Source: Methylocella tundrae
GTDB lineage: Bacteria > Pseudomonadota > Alphaproteobacteria > Rhizobiales > Beijerinckiaceae
Assembly: GCF_901905185.1 (NCBI RefSeq)
Contig: NZ_CABFMQ020000090.1
Location: forward strand, 1 to 36,484
Length of the DNA: 36,484 nucleotides
Direction of reading: 5' to 3'
In this document: positions 1 through 7,542 of the stretch, piece by piece
How positions within the stretch are numbered: the stretch's first letter is position 1
How the letters are laid out: every line of letters begins with the position of its first letter
Translations under genes and position numbers: made by a program
Notes under the pieces: generated by a model
Told to the model about the DNA's origin: nothing
The model's database searches: none
What the model saw: the letters and a program-made list of their open reading frames with translations, nothing else

Positions 1-2
1 TC

Positions 3-140
3 GGGGGACCGCCGCCACAACCGAGCCTGCCGGCCATCAGACAAGCCATTCTCGACCTCTTCGCACGGCCTCCACCCAGACGATGCCCCCACTGTGAGAA
101 ACTCATCGCCGACGCCGTCGAACCAAATCTGCCAAAGTAG
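3..140 (+). CDS. 3' end of an unidentified gene (5' end outside window)
   Basis: An open frame runs in from the left edge and stops at TAG 138-140, giving 45 residues. It is proline-rich and holds one CPHC pair, the sort of half zinc-knuckle seen at the ends of many mobile-element proteins. I do not recognise the family. It lies about 120 bp from a MITE-like element, so it may be the tail of a transposition gene, but that is only inference from position. The frame could also be chance, because only the 3' end is visible. Confidence 0.3.
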   Translation, partial: GGPPPQPSLPAIRQAILDLFARPPPRRCPHCEKLIADAVEPNLPK

Positions 141-260
141 TGCTAGGTGCCGCGATCAATTCTCGCGCGTAGTGGCGGCCGTGTTTGTCGCTCTGCCATG
201 CGCCGGCTGTTCCGGGTCCGTCGCGATCTCGCGTGGAACCTCCCTCTGTGCCAGGCACGT

Positions 261-577
261 TGTCGGCTAGCACTTTGGCGTGAGATTTCTGGAATTGTCC
301 CGACCTTTAGCAGTCAACTTGAGACAGAACATGTTCGCAGTCTCAAGTTAAATGCCCACAGCGCATTCGTCCTGAGCGCGACGTCGTCGCGCTCAGGAAA
401 GTTGAACGGCTTTCGATTTCTGGCCCGGATCACGGGAACGTTCGGAGCTAGGAATCTTACCTTAAGTGCTAAAAGATGACCGCATCTCACGTTAACTGCT
501 AAATGGAGAGGGATGGTGGAAAGGTAAGTCTCTGAAATTACGCGATCTGGAATCTCACGCCAAACTGCCAACCGACA
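261..577. mobile_element. MITE-like 317-bp element with TGTCGG...CCGACA ends
   Basis: The left end (TGTCGG at 261) and right end (CCGACA ending at 577) form an inverted repeat; TTTGGCGTGAGATT at 274-287 is perfectly complementary to AATCTCACGCCAAA at 551-564. Inside are further degenerate copies of a roughly 19-base motif near ATCTCACGTTAACTGCTAA: inverted copies at about 265-290 and 306-324, and forward copies at about 341-358, 454-473, 484-503 and 550-570. Left copies point one way and right copies the other, as expected if two multi-repeat transposon ends were brought together by internal deletion. Multi-repeat ends with terminal TG...CA are typical of IS21-type elements. No transposase lies inside and no clear target duplication is seen, so the exact limits are uncertain. 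Confidence 0.5.
370..398. repeat. 29-bp perfect palindrome
   Basis: The arms TCCTGAGCGCGACG (370-383) and CGTCGCGCTCAGGA (385-398) are exact reverse complements around one central T at 384. It sits near the middle of the MITE-like element. It could form a very stable hairpin or serve as a dimeric protein-binding site. No T-run follows on either strand, so it is not an obvious intrinsic terminator. Confidence 0.7.
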
Positions 578-1015
578 GCCACTTATCCCGCTGTTCAGTT
601 TCCCCGAGCCGGCTCTGACCGCTGGGAGGGCGCCTTCGACGAGCGCCAAAGCGGGCGGCCTGATCGCTGAGCCAATCAAAAAGCAAGTAATGAAAGTCTA
701 GTTTGGTAGCGTATAAGATATTGCGGCCCTCACTTTGGCTCGTGTCAAGGTCGAAACTTGAGCATATGATATAAAAGCATATGCGTTTTTCGAGAATATG
801 CGGCTAAATACCTATAGCGTATTCGCCGAACCGAAGTCGCTGAACGCGGCCTAACACCTCCGACCATCGCAGAGCATTCTTGTCACTTTGACATTTACGT
901 CAGGCGCACTAAACTCGGTTGCGAAGTGTTCAGAAACTCATTTTTCTTCCTTTCATGTCCCGCGCACGAGTAAGAAAAACAGGTCGTCAAATATTGATTA
1001 CAGGGAGCTCTCGCG
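578..1015. other. Intergenic leader of the patatin operon, with AT-rich palindromes
   Basis: No convincing gene is present. AGCATATG occurs at 761-768 and again at 776-783, about 240 bp before the patatin gene. GAATATGC (794-801) and GCGTATTC (817-824) form an imperfect inverted repeat. This AT-rich patch in otherwise GC-rich DNA is the likeliest place for the operon's promoter and operator. I could not define clear -35 and -10 boxes. Confidence 0.35.
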
Positions 1016-1969
1016 ATGTTCCGAATTCTTTGCCTCGACGGCGGTGGAATAAAAGGTGTGTTCACGGCGGCCGTGCTCGCGCGTATTGAAGAATTGGCCA
1101 AAAAATCGGTCGTGGATCATTTCGATCTCATCTGCGGAACAAGCACCGGCGGCATTCTGGCGGTCGGGCTAGGGCTCGGTTTGTCGCCAAGGGACTTGCT
1201 TGAGTTTTATCGTGATCGCGGGGCGTCGATTTTTCCTGGAACCAGCCTTGTGGAGCGGAACTGGGGTTTGTTTCGCCAGATATTTTTAGGACCCAAGTTT
1301 TCACACGATGTTTTACGGTCACACGTCGCTGCGATCCTTAAGGAGCGCAAGTTCGGAGAGTCGAAATGTCGTCTCGCCATCCCGTCATATGACGCGGTGT
1401 CGGGGCGCATCTATATTTTTAAGACCGCTCATGAACCGAGATTTGTCAACGACATAAACGTGCCGGCCGTAGACGTCGCTTTGGCGACTTCGGCGGCGCC
1501 GACCTACTTCGCCGCCGCCTCCGCCGGCCACTATGGGAAGTTTGTCGACGGCGGCGTCTGGGCGAATTGCCCGGCGATGGTCGGCCTGGTCGAGGCGGTT
1601 TCCTTCCTGAACATCCCGCTCGACGACATCAATATTTTGAGCATCGGCACGACGACCGAGCCGTTTTCGATTGCGAACAATACAAAGGCCAGCGCTTTGA
1701 AATGGAACCTCGGATTGGTCAATCTGATGTTTGAAGCGCAGGCCGAGTCGACGATGGCTCAAGTTCGGCTGCTCTTGCGCAGCCGAATGCACAGGATCAA
1801 TTTTCAGGCGACGGCCGGACGCTTCTCGCTAGACAATGCTAGCCGGCAGGCGATCGACGACCTGACGAATATCGGAATCAACGAAGCGCAGAAGAAGATC
1901 CATACTGACGTCGTCCTCACGCAGTTCGTCAATGGAGTCGCCGCCGCGCCCTTTACGCCTTGCGCCTGA
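1016..1969 (+). CDS. Patatin-like phospholipase (CapV-like candidate effector)
   Basis: A 317-residue protein with the full patatin signature: the glycine-rich oxyanion loop DGGGIKG at residues 8-14, nucleophile elbow GTSTG with Ser43, and DGG with Asp178 completing the Ser-Asp dyad. Patatins hydrolyse acyl chains of membrane phospholipids. In bacterial immunity (CBASS CapV and relatives) a signal-activated patatin degrades the membrane of infected cells. There is no signal peptide, which fits a cytosolic enzyme acting on the inner membrane. The start is supported by AGGGAG at 1002-1007, 8 bases before ATG. It is the first of three same-strand genes; the next starts 63 bp after its stop. No CD-NTase (cyclic-nucleotide synthase) is present, so this is not a standard CBASS; the adjacent TIR is the likely partner (inference). 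Confidence 0.85.
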   Translation: MFRILCLDGGGIKGVFTAAVLARIEELAKKSVVDHFDLICGTSTGGILAVGLGLGLSPRDLLEFYRDRGASIFPGTSLVERNWGLFRQIFLGPKFSHDVLRSHVAAILKERKFGESKCRLAIPSYDAVSGRIYIFKTAHEPRFVNDINVPAVDVALATSAAPTYFAAASAGHYGKFVDGGVWANCPAMVGLVEAVSFLNIPLDDINILSIGTTTEPFSIANNTKASALKWNLGLVNLMFEAQAESTMAQVRLLLRSRMHRINFQATAGRFSLDNASRQAIDDLTNIGINEAQKKIHTDVVLTQFVNGVAAAPFTPCA

Positions 1970-2032
1970 AGACTTTTGCAATTCGCTGGTTTGGCCTTGC
2001 CAGGGCTCTTCTGGCGTTGAAGGATGCGACGC

Positions 2033-3136
2033 ATGCAATATCCAGTCGTCATCACATTGATCCATCACCCTAAGGATACGACGTCGACGCGGACGGCCCA
2101 AGCATTCGTCGCGCATTTCGATAAAATCGGAATGCAGCGGGCAGGCGTTCAGATGCGCATTCCCGTCCGAGTGAGGTCTGAGCCCCTCGGGGCTGACGGA
2201 TCGCTGGCACCGATCCGGGCCCTGGGCGCGAATCTTAACGTCGTCGTCATGCTTTATGGCGTCGATATTGAAGAAAAGCCCACACATTGGTTGGATCTTT
2301 GTAGGGACGCCGAGCGATCCGTCGCCCCTCTCTTCGGCATTGTGACGACGATCGACTCCGGCCTTGGCTCCTTAGGCTGTTTCGACAGGGGGCAGACCAT
2401 CGCCTGGTGGGATTGGCAGGGCCTTGATGACGAGGCGCGCGCGACGCGGCTGCTCATCCATGTGGTCAATGCGATCCGCCGCCAACTTTTCAAGAAGCAG
2501 GCCGGCGAGCGGGAAAAAATCTTCCTGAGCCACGCCAAGTCGGATGGCAAGTTGGCGGCTGAACGCATCGTGCGTCATATCAGCGATCCCGCGAACGGTC
2601 TGCGCCTTGATACGTTCTATGATGCACGCGAACTCGAAACGGGCGAAGACTGGCGGGAGGGCTTGGAAGAGGCCGCGTCAAAAGCGTCGATGCTGGCGAT
2701 CGTCACCGACCTTTACGACTCGCGCCCCTGGTGCAACCAGGAAATTTTGTGGGCCAAGGAATTTCGTCGACCGCTTTTGCTTGTCGACCTTGGCTGTAAA
2801 CGGGTGGAGCGAACTTTCCCCTATTCCGGGAATATGACCGTGATCCGAAGCCCCCTCGCCGATCCGGCAGGCATTGAAAGAGCCCTGCTCGAATTATTGA
2901 CCGAAGCGTTGCGGTGCGACCTGTTCGCCATTCAGGCGGGAACAGTGACAGGGGGAGCGGCCGAGATCTTTCCAAGGCCGCCGGAGCTGGCGGATCTCGC
3001 CTTTCTCGCCGACCAGGCTGGAAATGCAAAAACAACCATCGTCTATCCCGATCCGCCGCTGCCCGATGTTGAAACCCAACTGCTCGCCAAACTTGCAAAC
3101 GGGCGCAAAATTCTGGCGCTGAGCGACTACCAATGA
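2033..3136 (+). CDS. TIR-domain protein with N-terminal domain of unknown function
   Basis: A 367-residue protein. Residues about 162-252 form a TIR domain: box 1 IFLSHAKSDG, a DxxELETGEDW segment, and the SRPWCNQEI motif with the putative catalytic Glu near residue 237. Such TIRs cleave NAD+ or convert it to cyclic ADP-ribose-type signals. The first ~150 residues (starting PVVITLIHHP) look like an alpha/beta domain I cannot name, perhaps a diverged TIR-like fold; the last ~110 are unassigned. I chose ATG 2033 because GAAGGA (2019-2024) lies 8 bases before it; the upstream ATG at 2024 overlaps that site. It overlaps the SLOG gene by 4 bp (ATGA), indicating translational coupling. Likely role: makes or senses a nucleotide signal that controls the patatin (inference). 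Confidence 0.8.
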   Translation: MQYPVVITLIHHPKDTTSTRTAQAFVAHFDKIGMQRAGVQMRIPVRVRSEPLGADGSLAPIRALGANLNVVVMLYGVDIEEKPTHWLDLCRDAERSVAPLFGIVTTIDSGLGSLGCFDRGQTIAWWDWQGLDDEARATRLLIHVVNAIRRQLFKKQAGEREKIFLSHAKSDGKLAAERIVRHISDPANGLRLDTFYDARELETGEDWREGLEEAASKASMLAIVTDLYDSRPWCNQEILWAKEFRRPLLLVDLGCKRVERTFPYSGNMTVIRSPLADPAGIERALLELLTEALRCDLFAIQAGTVTGGAAEIFPRPPELADLAFLADQAGNAKTTIVYPDPPLPDVETQLLAKLANGRKILALSDYQ

Positions 3137-4086
3137 ACGCGATCCCGAACCTTCACGGCCGCGTCGTGGCCCTCTCCATGAGCCCTCCGGCCGACCTCGG
3201 CCGACTGGGGTTCCCGACGACCGAATTCGATCAGGTCGTCTTCAATCTCTGCATGCGCGTGATCCGCGCGCAGGGACGCATCCTTTTTGGCGGACACCTT
3301 CAGGAGGGCGGCATCACGGCGCGAATGTTTGAATGCATCGCGCATGCGTATGCGCCGCCGGCGCTGCGCGAAGGCGGACGCATGGCGAAGCCGTTTTTGC
3401 ATTTATTGCCCTTGTCGGAATTCAGGCGCGTTTCCTTTGCCCGCGTATTCGAGATCCAGTCGCAGTTCGGCTCGTTTCTCGAAACCAGAGTTATTGTCGA
3501 TGAAAATGTCCATCTATCGGTCTCCCGCCGGTCCGACAAGCTGACGATCCACGACACTGAGGGAAAGAGAGCGCCCTTCATCATCGACACCCCCGCTGAT
3601 TTTGCGAAGTTTTCTTCGGACCTGCCGACCCGTCGCGAGGCCGACGCCCTCACGGCCATGCGAAACGCAGCGCGGATTTTGACGAGAGCAAGGATCGCGC
3701 TTGGCGGCAAGCGCGGCGATCTCGGCGTGTCGGGAGACCGCGATCGTTTCTTTGGCGCCATGCCCGGCATTTACGAGGAAACAATTTCCTCCATCGAGTC
3801 GCGGACGCCTTTCGTCGTTCTTGGCGCCTATGGCGGTGCGGCGCGCGATGTCGCGATCGATCTCGGCCTGATCGACCCGAATTTGGAGACGCCCTACCTC
3901 GGCGAAATCCAACCCGACTATGGCGACGCGCGCGCCAGAATGCGTGAAATGGGTCGCGAACTGTCGCAGGCGGACCGCGATACAGCTGTGGAATTTGTCT
4001 TGCGGGAAGACTGCGAGGTTCTCGCACGTGACGTCATCGCCGTGATCGCACGACGTCTTGAGCCTTCGCAAACGCGATTTCGGTAG
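3133..4086 (+). CDS. SLOG-superfamily protein, apparently two SLOG-like halves
   Basis: A 317-residue protein coupled to the TIR gene by an ATGA overlap. The N-terminal half has a Rossmann-like start (VVALSMSPP) and the glycine loop LFGGHLQEGG (residues 51-60). The C-terminal half has ALGGKRGDLG (189-198), the acidic run PGIYEE, and VLGAYGGAARD (229-239), typical of SLOG domains. SLOG domains bind nucleotide-derived ligands; in Thoeris ThsA a SLOG domain senses the cyclic ADP-ribose made by a TIR protein. Here the SLOG protein is free-standing rather than fused to an effector, so it could bind, buffer or process the TIR product, or pass the signal to the patatin (inference). The catalytic chemistry is not evident. 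Confidence 0.7.
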   Translation: MNAIPNLHGRVVALSMSPPADLGRLGFPTTEFDQVVFNLCMRVIRAQGRILFGGHLQEGGITARMFECIAHAYAPPALREGGRMAKPFLHLLPLSEFRRVSFARVFEIQSQFGSFLETRVIVDENVHLSVSRRSDKLTIHDTEGKRAPFIIDTPADFAKFSSDLPTRREADALTAMRNAARILTRARIALGGKRGDLGVSGDRDRFFGAMPGIYEETISSIESRTPFVVLGAYGGAARDVAIDLGLIDPNLETPYLGEIQPDYGDARARMREMGRELSQADRDTAVEFVLREDCEVLARDVIAVIARRLEPSQTRFR

Positions 4087-4091
4087 GATGC

Positions 4092-4125
4092 AAATCCGCC
4101 TCTAAAATACAAATTAGGCGGATTT
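4092..4125 (+). terminator. Stem-loop after the patatin-TIR-SLOG operon
   Basis: AAATCCGCCT (4092-4101) and AGGCGGATTT (4116-4125) pair perfectly over 10 bp with a 14-base loop, starting 5 bases after the SLOG stop codon. The T-run is short (TTT), so termination may be weak, but the position fits the end of the operon. Confidence 0.5.
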
Positions 4126-4432
4126 CATGGCCTAAACGAGAATTTCAGAACGATTGCAAGGTGCCTGAGCGTTTAGCGGTTTCAAGATCGACCTCCCCGC
4201 CGCGCTCGACCGCGGCGCCTGTGGTGTCGTCGCCACAGGCGCTGTCGGCTAACAGCTGTCGCAGTGTGAATCAGCTTCCAGATTTGCGGCCGACCGGTGG
4301 CGTAATGCTTTGAGTCCTCGTTGGATGGAAGGGGCAGGTTCGATGCCGATTTAAACCCCCACCTACTTTAACATTAGGCGGCGTGACGGTGAAGGATTTC
4401 CCTGGCGAATGCGATGTAAGCGCACTCTCGAG
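4126..4432. other. Intergenic region between convergent clusters, with a GC-rich hairpin
   Basis: No gene seen. GCGCCTGTGG (4215-4224) and CCACAGGCGC (4233-4242) form a perfect 10-bp stem with an 8-base loop. It lies between the convergently transcribed SLOG and UDG genes and could act as a bidirectional terminator without a U-tract, or be a binding or recombination site. Confidence 0.35.
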
Positions 4433-5140
4433 TCATAAGGTAAACTCGAGTTCCAGCCGTTGCTGTTCCGGTCGGTGCTGCGAATCTGACGCCATGCGAC
4501 CGGTCTTGGCGGGCGGCAGGCCATACAGATCTGAGATTTGCCGGAGAAATTGCGTTTGGCCGCCGTAGCTCGGATGACGAACGCCGAAGACAGGAACGTC
4601 TGCAGCGACTCGAGACGCCGCGGCGGCTGCGTCTGCACCGATTGCGACGATACGCCGCGGCCTCGCAAGCGCAATCAGCTGTTCGAGAGCGCTTTCGCCC
4701 ACCTGGCGCTCTTTGCCGTTGTGCGGCCGGTTGCTGAACGGCTTACCATTGTCATGCGGATGCAAGGGAAACACATTCCAGAGAAAGAGGCGAGTGTCGA
4801 TCCGATCCAGAACGCTCCAGATGACAGCCGCCGTGCGTTCAGCTATAGCTTCGCCAAGTGTAAACCGTTCCTCTGCGAGTCCCCAACGGGCGGCATGCCG
4901 GCCGATATGAACGTCGTCGGTAAGCGCGAGGCCCGTTCGCCTTCCGCCGCGATAACCCAGATCGCGTCCGACCCATATCGCGTCTACGCCTTCGGATTCG
5001 ACAGCTTGCAAGATTCGCGACAAGACCGAAGCGCGCCGCATCGGCGCGTCAGCGCGATCGCAATCGGGACAGCGATCGCTATAGGGATTGAAACAGTTCT
5101 CAAAGCGTAGCGACTGGAGCGCGCTCACAAAAGCATGCAT
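4433..5140 (-). CDS. Uracil-DNA glycosylase family protein
   Basis: A 235-residue protein with the features of a bacterial UDG-superfamily branch: an FNPYSD N-terminal motif with a CPDCD pair, RDLGYRGGRRTG (a variant of the GEAPGxxE-type active-site loop), FLWNVFPLHPH in the middle, VAIGADA, and the C-terminal RHPSYGGQ motif that replaces HPSP. These enzymes excise uracil or other damaged bases from DNA. ATG 5140 is chosen because a G-run (about 5149-5155) precedes it and homology-like sequence starts just after; an upstream frame to 5245 would overlap the MazG gene. It begins 16 bp after the MazG stop, so the two are likely cotranscribed. Substrate is unknown; modified or phage DNA bases are a guess from context. 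Confidence 0.65.
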   Translation of the reverse strand: MHAFVSALQSLRFENCFNPYSDRCPDCDRADAPMRRASVLSRILQAVESEGVDAIWVGRDLGYRGGRRTGLALTDDVHIGRHAARWGLAEERFTLGEAIAERTAAVIWSVLDRIDTRLFLWNVFPLHPHDNGKPFSNRPHNGKERQVGESALEQLIALARPRRIVAIGADAAAAASRVAADVPVFGVRHPSYGGQTQFLRQISDLYGLPPAKTGRMASDSQHRPEQQRLELEFTL

Positions 5141-5156
5141 TGAAACAGCCCCCCCG

Positions 5157-6299
5157 TCATAACGGCTCGAAGTGAATCGAACGGCAGTCACGGTCTCCGA
5201 CAATCCACCCGCCGTTTGCTTGGCGAATTTTTCGAAACACCGCATAGCCGTCTAGGATGGCTCTTTCCCAAAGCTTTAGCGGACATTGCGCGACTTCGAA
5301 GCCTGTCACGAACTCTTGAACCGACTTCAACATCCCAAACGATATCCGGTCTTGCCCCGCGAAATAATCAAGCTCTTTGGCGCGGGTAAAAATCCATGCC
5401 GTCACGCCTTCTTCGACAACGATAGCACGACCGCCATCTTCGTTCTCGTCGAATTCCGGGCGGCTCTTACGCTTCTGCTTGATCAACGCCCGAAAAACGG
5501 GTGACCAATGCAGGATCGCGGCGTAAGCAAGATGAAGCACGTCGTGAAAGCGATATCCGTCCGAGTCGGCAATGTTGTCTGTGAGCGGATCGCCGATGAA
5601 GACGCCGTTCCATCGCAGGTAACTCCTGCCGCCGTTTCGAAGTGAAATTCCGATGCGAAATTGCCGGGGAATCTGTTCTTCCTCTTCAAAAGAGTCATCG
5701 AACTGCGGCAATTGGCTCAAATCCGGATCGATGAATGCTCCGCGGGTTTTAGCGATATTGAGCCGGGCGACTTCCGCAAAGCTCAATTTCGCTGCATGGA
5801 GGGCGACGAGGTAGCAGCGTGCGAACGTCAGCAGACTGCACTTAAGCGCCTCTATGTCCGCGCGGGCGGCCAGCAATTCGCTCGCCGCGGCGCCAAGATC
5901 GAATAATGTCTCGTCCAAGATTGGTGTCGCGGCGGGAGCGGCGACGACCGCTACGGCACCGATCGGAAGGTCGCTAGCCACACTTACCGTGGAAAAACCG
6001 CTGCCCTGACTTGCCTTCTTGAAGAGCGCGTCTAACGTGGTCCCAATCCGCTTACAGAGCGTCGCCAGATACCACAGCGTATCTCCGAATTCTTCCACCG
6101 CCGCCTTGCGATAACCGGGATAAGCATTCTTTTCGCGCACGTGCTTCTTGGCAGCCGACATAATCCCGCCGACCTCGCCATAGAGCCCGAGCAGAACCGG
6201 AGCGACATCACCCGGGGGCAGCACATCCGTCTCGAGGATTGCCGCTTCAAAGGCGTCAAAGCTTATGGAGGCGGCGTCGTTGCGCATGATTTCGGTCAC
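5157..6299 (-). CDS. MazG-like NTP pyrophosphohydrolase with MazG_C-type C-terminal domain
   Basis: About 380 residues (386 if read from the TTG at 6317). The N-terminal ~90 residues hold an all-alpha MazG-type metal site: GEVGG followed 25 residues later by EEFGD. The second Glu of the usual ExxE is Gly here, whereas ExxD is intact. MazG enzymes hydrolyse NTPs to NMP and PPi and can cleanse altered or signalling nucleotides. The C-terminal part (RFHDVLHLAYAAILHWSPV, then RKSRPEFDE and EEGVTAWIF) matches what I remember as the MazG C-terminal domain found in conflict systems. GTG 6299 is preceded by GGAA about 9 bases upstream; ATG 6287 and TTG 6317 are alternatives, but 6317 lies inside a terminator-like palindrome. 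UDG follows 16 bp downstream. Confidence 0.7.
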   Translation of the reverse strand: MTEIMRNDAASISFDAFEAAILETDVLPPGDVAPVLLGLYGEVGGIMSAAKKHVREKNAYPGYRKAAVEEFGDTLWYLATLCKRIGTTLDALFKKASQGSGFSTVSVASDLPIGAVAVVAAPAATPILDETLFDLGAAASELLAARADIEALKCSLLTFARCYLVALHAAKLSFAEVARLNIAKTRGAFIDPDLSQLPQFDDSFEEEEQIPRQFRIGISLRNGGRSYLRWNGVFIGDPLTDNIADSDGYRFHDVLHLAYAAILHWSPVFRALIKQKRKSRPEFDENEDGGRAIVVEEGVTAWIFTRAKELDYFAGQDRISFGMLKSVQEFVTGFEVAQCPLKLWERAILDGYAVFRKIRQANGGWIVGDRDCRSIHFEPL

Positions 6300-6312
6300 G
6301 AAGCGATTTCCA

Positions 6313-6341
6313 TTCAAAAAAAGGCATCGGCCGATGCCTTT
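6313..6341 (-). terminator. Intrinsic terminator/attenuator between Nmad2 and MazG
   Basis: AAGGCATCGGCCGATGCCTT (6321-6340) is a perfect 20-bp palindrome, 22 bp counting the flanking A and T. Read on the minus strand it is followed at once by a run of eight T, the classic layout of a Rho-independent terminator. It lies about 58 bp after the Nmad2 stop and just before the MazG start. A second T-run of ten (minus strand, 6365-6374) lies between. It either separates two transcription units or attenuates MazG-UDG expression. Confidence 0.75.
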
Positions 6342-6398
6342 ACAATAGAGAGAAGCAATCCCTCAAAAAAAAAACCGGGAGATCGGGATGCGGCCGGC

Positions 6399-7031
6399 CT
6401 ACATAATTTGATCCGACTTTTTGGAGTACCGAGCACTGCTCTTAGCGAATTGAAATGGATCGCCTAGAACATGATTGATCTTGTTCGGAAAGGCCTCTTC
6501 CAACCAAGATAAGAGCTGCTGAGCGTTAGTCAAAGGATAGCGCCGATGACCTCTTGCATTGTGAAAGCGTAGGTTGTTCAGGATGTCATCTGGAACAATG
6601 GGGGCCACGTTTCCGAAGTACCAGAAATGATCCGATATCAGAATTCTATCCGTCTGCGTATCATTTTGAATGTTGTATTGATCTGGTGTTCCATCCGGCT
6701 GACTATGATGCGAGTCTTCTTGTTGCCAATGGTCGCTACCCACGGTGCGATGATATATATTGTCTCCCACGATAGTTTTGCGACTACCGTTTCTCACTGG
6801 GCGCTTTGCCTGATAAGCCGGCGCAGCCCAGTATGCATCAAAACTCATAGCTTCAGTGATTTGCATGGCAAAAATGCAACGTCCTACAGCGCTGAGCTTA
6901 CTTCCCCCCATGCCAATCACCCAATCTCCAACCTTAGCCGTTCGACGAATGATTGGTTTACAGGTCGCCAGCGTGCAAACGCCGTGAAACGGGTTGGGAG
7001 CGAAGCCAAAGTCCCTGGCCACGACATACAT
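6399..7031 (-). CDS. Nucleotide-modification-associated domain 2 (Nmad2)-like protein
   Basis: A 210-residue protein starting MYVVARDFGFAPNPF, with CTLATCKPIIRRTAKVGDWV soon after; this pattern matches my memory of the Nmad2 family, predicted to act with base-modification or modified-nucleotide systems. Biochemical activity is not established. I chose ATG 7031 because GAGG sits 5 bases upstream (TGAGGTTTAT-ATG), and because it follows the TIR stop by 22 bp; the open frame extends to 7145 but would overlap the TIR gene. The central part contains several His and Asp/Gln residues (GSDHWQQEDSHHSQ) of unknown role. It forms a pair with the upstream TIR gene, and a strong terminator follows. Confidence 0.65.
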   Translation of the reverse strand: MYVVARDFGFAPNPFHGVCTLATCKPIIRRTAKVGDWVIGMGGSKLSAVGRCIFAMQITEAMSFDAYWAAPAYQAKRPVRNGSRKTIVGDNIYHRTVGSDHWQQEDSHHSQPDGTPDQYNIQNDTQTDRILISDHFWYFGNVAPIVPDDILNNLRFHNARGHRRYPLTNAQQLLSWLEEAFPNKINHVLGDPFQFAKSSARYSKKSDQIM

Positions 7032-7053
7032 ATAAACCTCAGCCACGAGGCCC

Positions 7054-7542
7054 TCAGCACCGGGATGTTTGAGCGCCATTGATGGGCGCGCGAGCCGTGC
7101 CGTCGGTGTTTTCGAAGGGGCTTTCCGTTCCCTCGATGGCGTCAATTATGCTCGCCGAATTCCAATTCACGATCGAATCGCCATAGTCTTCTAATGTCGG
7201 CGGAATGTCCGCTTCGGTGCCGCCTCGGGTATAGACACCGACAATCCTTTTCCCCAATTCATTCGCCTTCCTGATTTCCCAATCGACCCAAGGGCGTTGA
7301 TGCGTTTCCTTGCCAATTAGTACGATTACCGTCGATGCCCAGGACATTTTCATACGCAGCAAGCGCTTGATCGTTGCTTCCTTAATCTCTCCACGATCCA
7401 GACGCGCCCGGTTGGCCGGCTTGGCGCGGATCGAACTATTCCGAATCTCATAGCCCTTGCGGCCCAGCAAATCCGTCAGCTTGCTGACCTGATCGTCGTC
7501 CGCATGATGGTGGCTAATAAAAACATGTTTACGTTTCGACAT
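7054..7542 (-). CDS. TIR-like DUF1863 protein (ThsB-like)
   Basis: A 162-residue single-domain protein. It begins KHVFISHHHADDD (box 1), has a long linker rich in Arg/Lys (SSIRAKPANRARLDRGEIKE), then ASTVIVLIGKETHQRPWVDWEI with the putative catalytic Glu, and GKRIVGVYTRGG. This is the DUF1863/MTH538 TIR-like layout shared with Thoeris ThsB, which makes a cyclic ADP-ribose isomer on infection. No ThsA (SIR2-SLOG) is adjacent; the next gene is Nmad2-like. The ATG at 7542 is preferred over an in-frame TTG at 7545. No strong ribosome-binding site is seen, only a G-run about 12 bases upstream. Likely a signal-producing or NAD-depleting component of a defence module. Confidence 0.75.
   Translation of the reverse strand: MSKRKHVFISHHHADDDQVSKLTDLLGRKGYEIRNSSIRAKPANRARLDRGEIKEATIKRLLRMKMSWASTVIVLIGKETHQRPWVDWEIRKANELGKRIVGVYTRGGTEADIPPTLEDYGDSIVNWNSASIIDAIEGTESPFENTDGTARAPINGAQTSRC

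Noticed and set aside
147..679. Open frames across the 261-577 region
   Set aside because: They run through terminal repeats and a palindrome, have no recognisable domain and no ribosome site; better explained as MITE-like DNA.
1016..1969. CBASS
   Set aside because: The patatin resembles CapV, but there is no CD-NTase or Cap2/Cap3 gene nearby.
2033..7542. A Thoeris system (ThsA/ThsB)
   Set aside because: A ThsB-like TIR and a SLOG protein are both present, but they are in different, convergent clusters and no SIR2-SLOG ThsA exists in the window.
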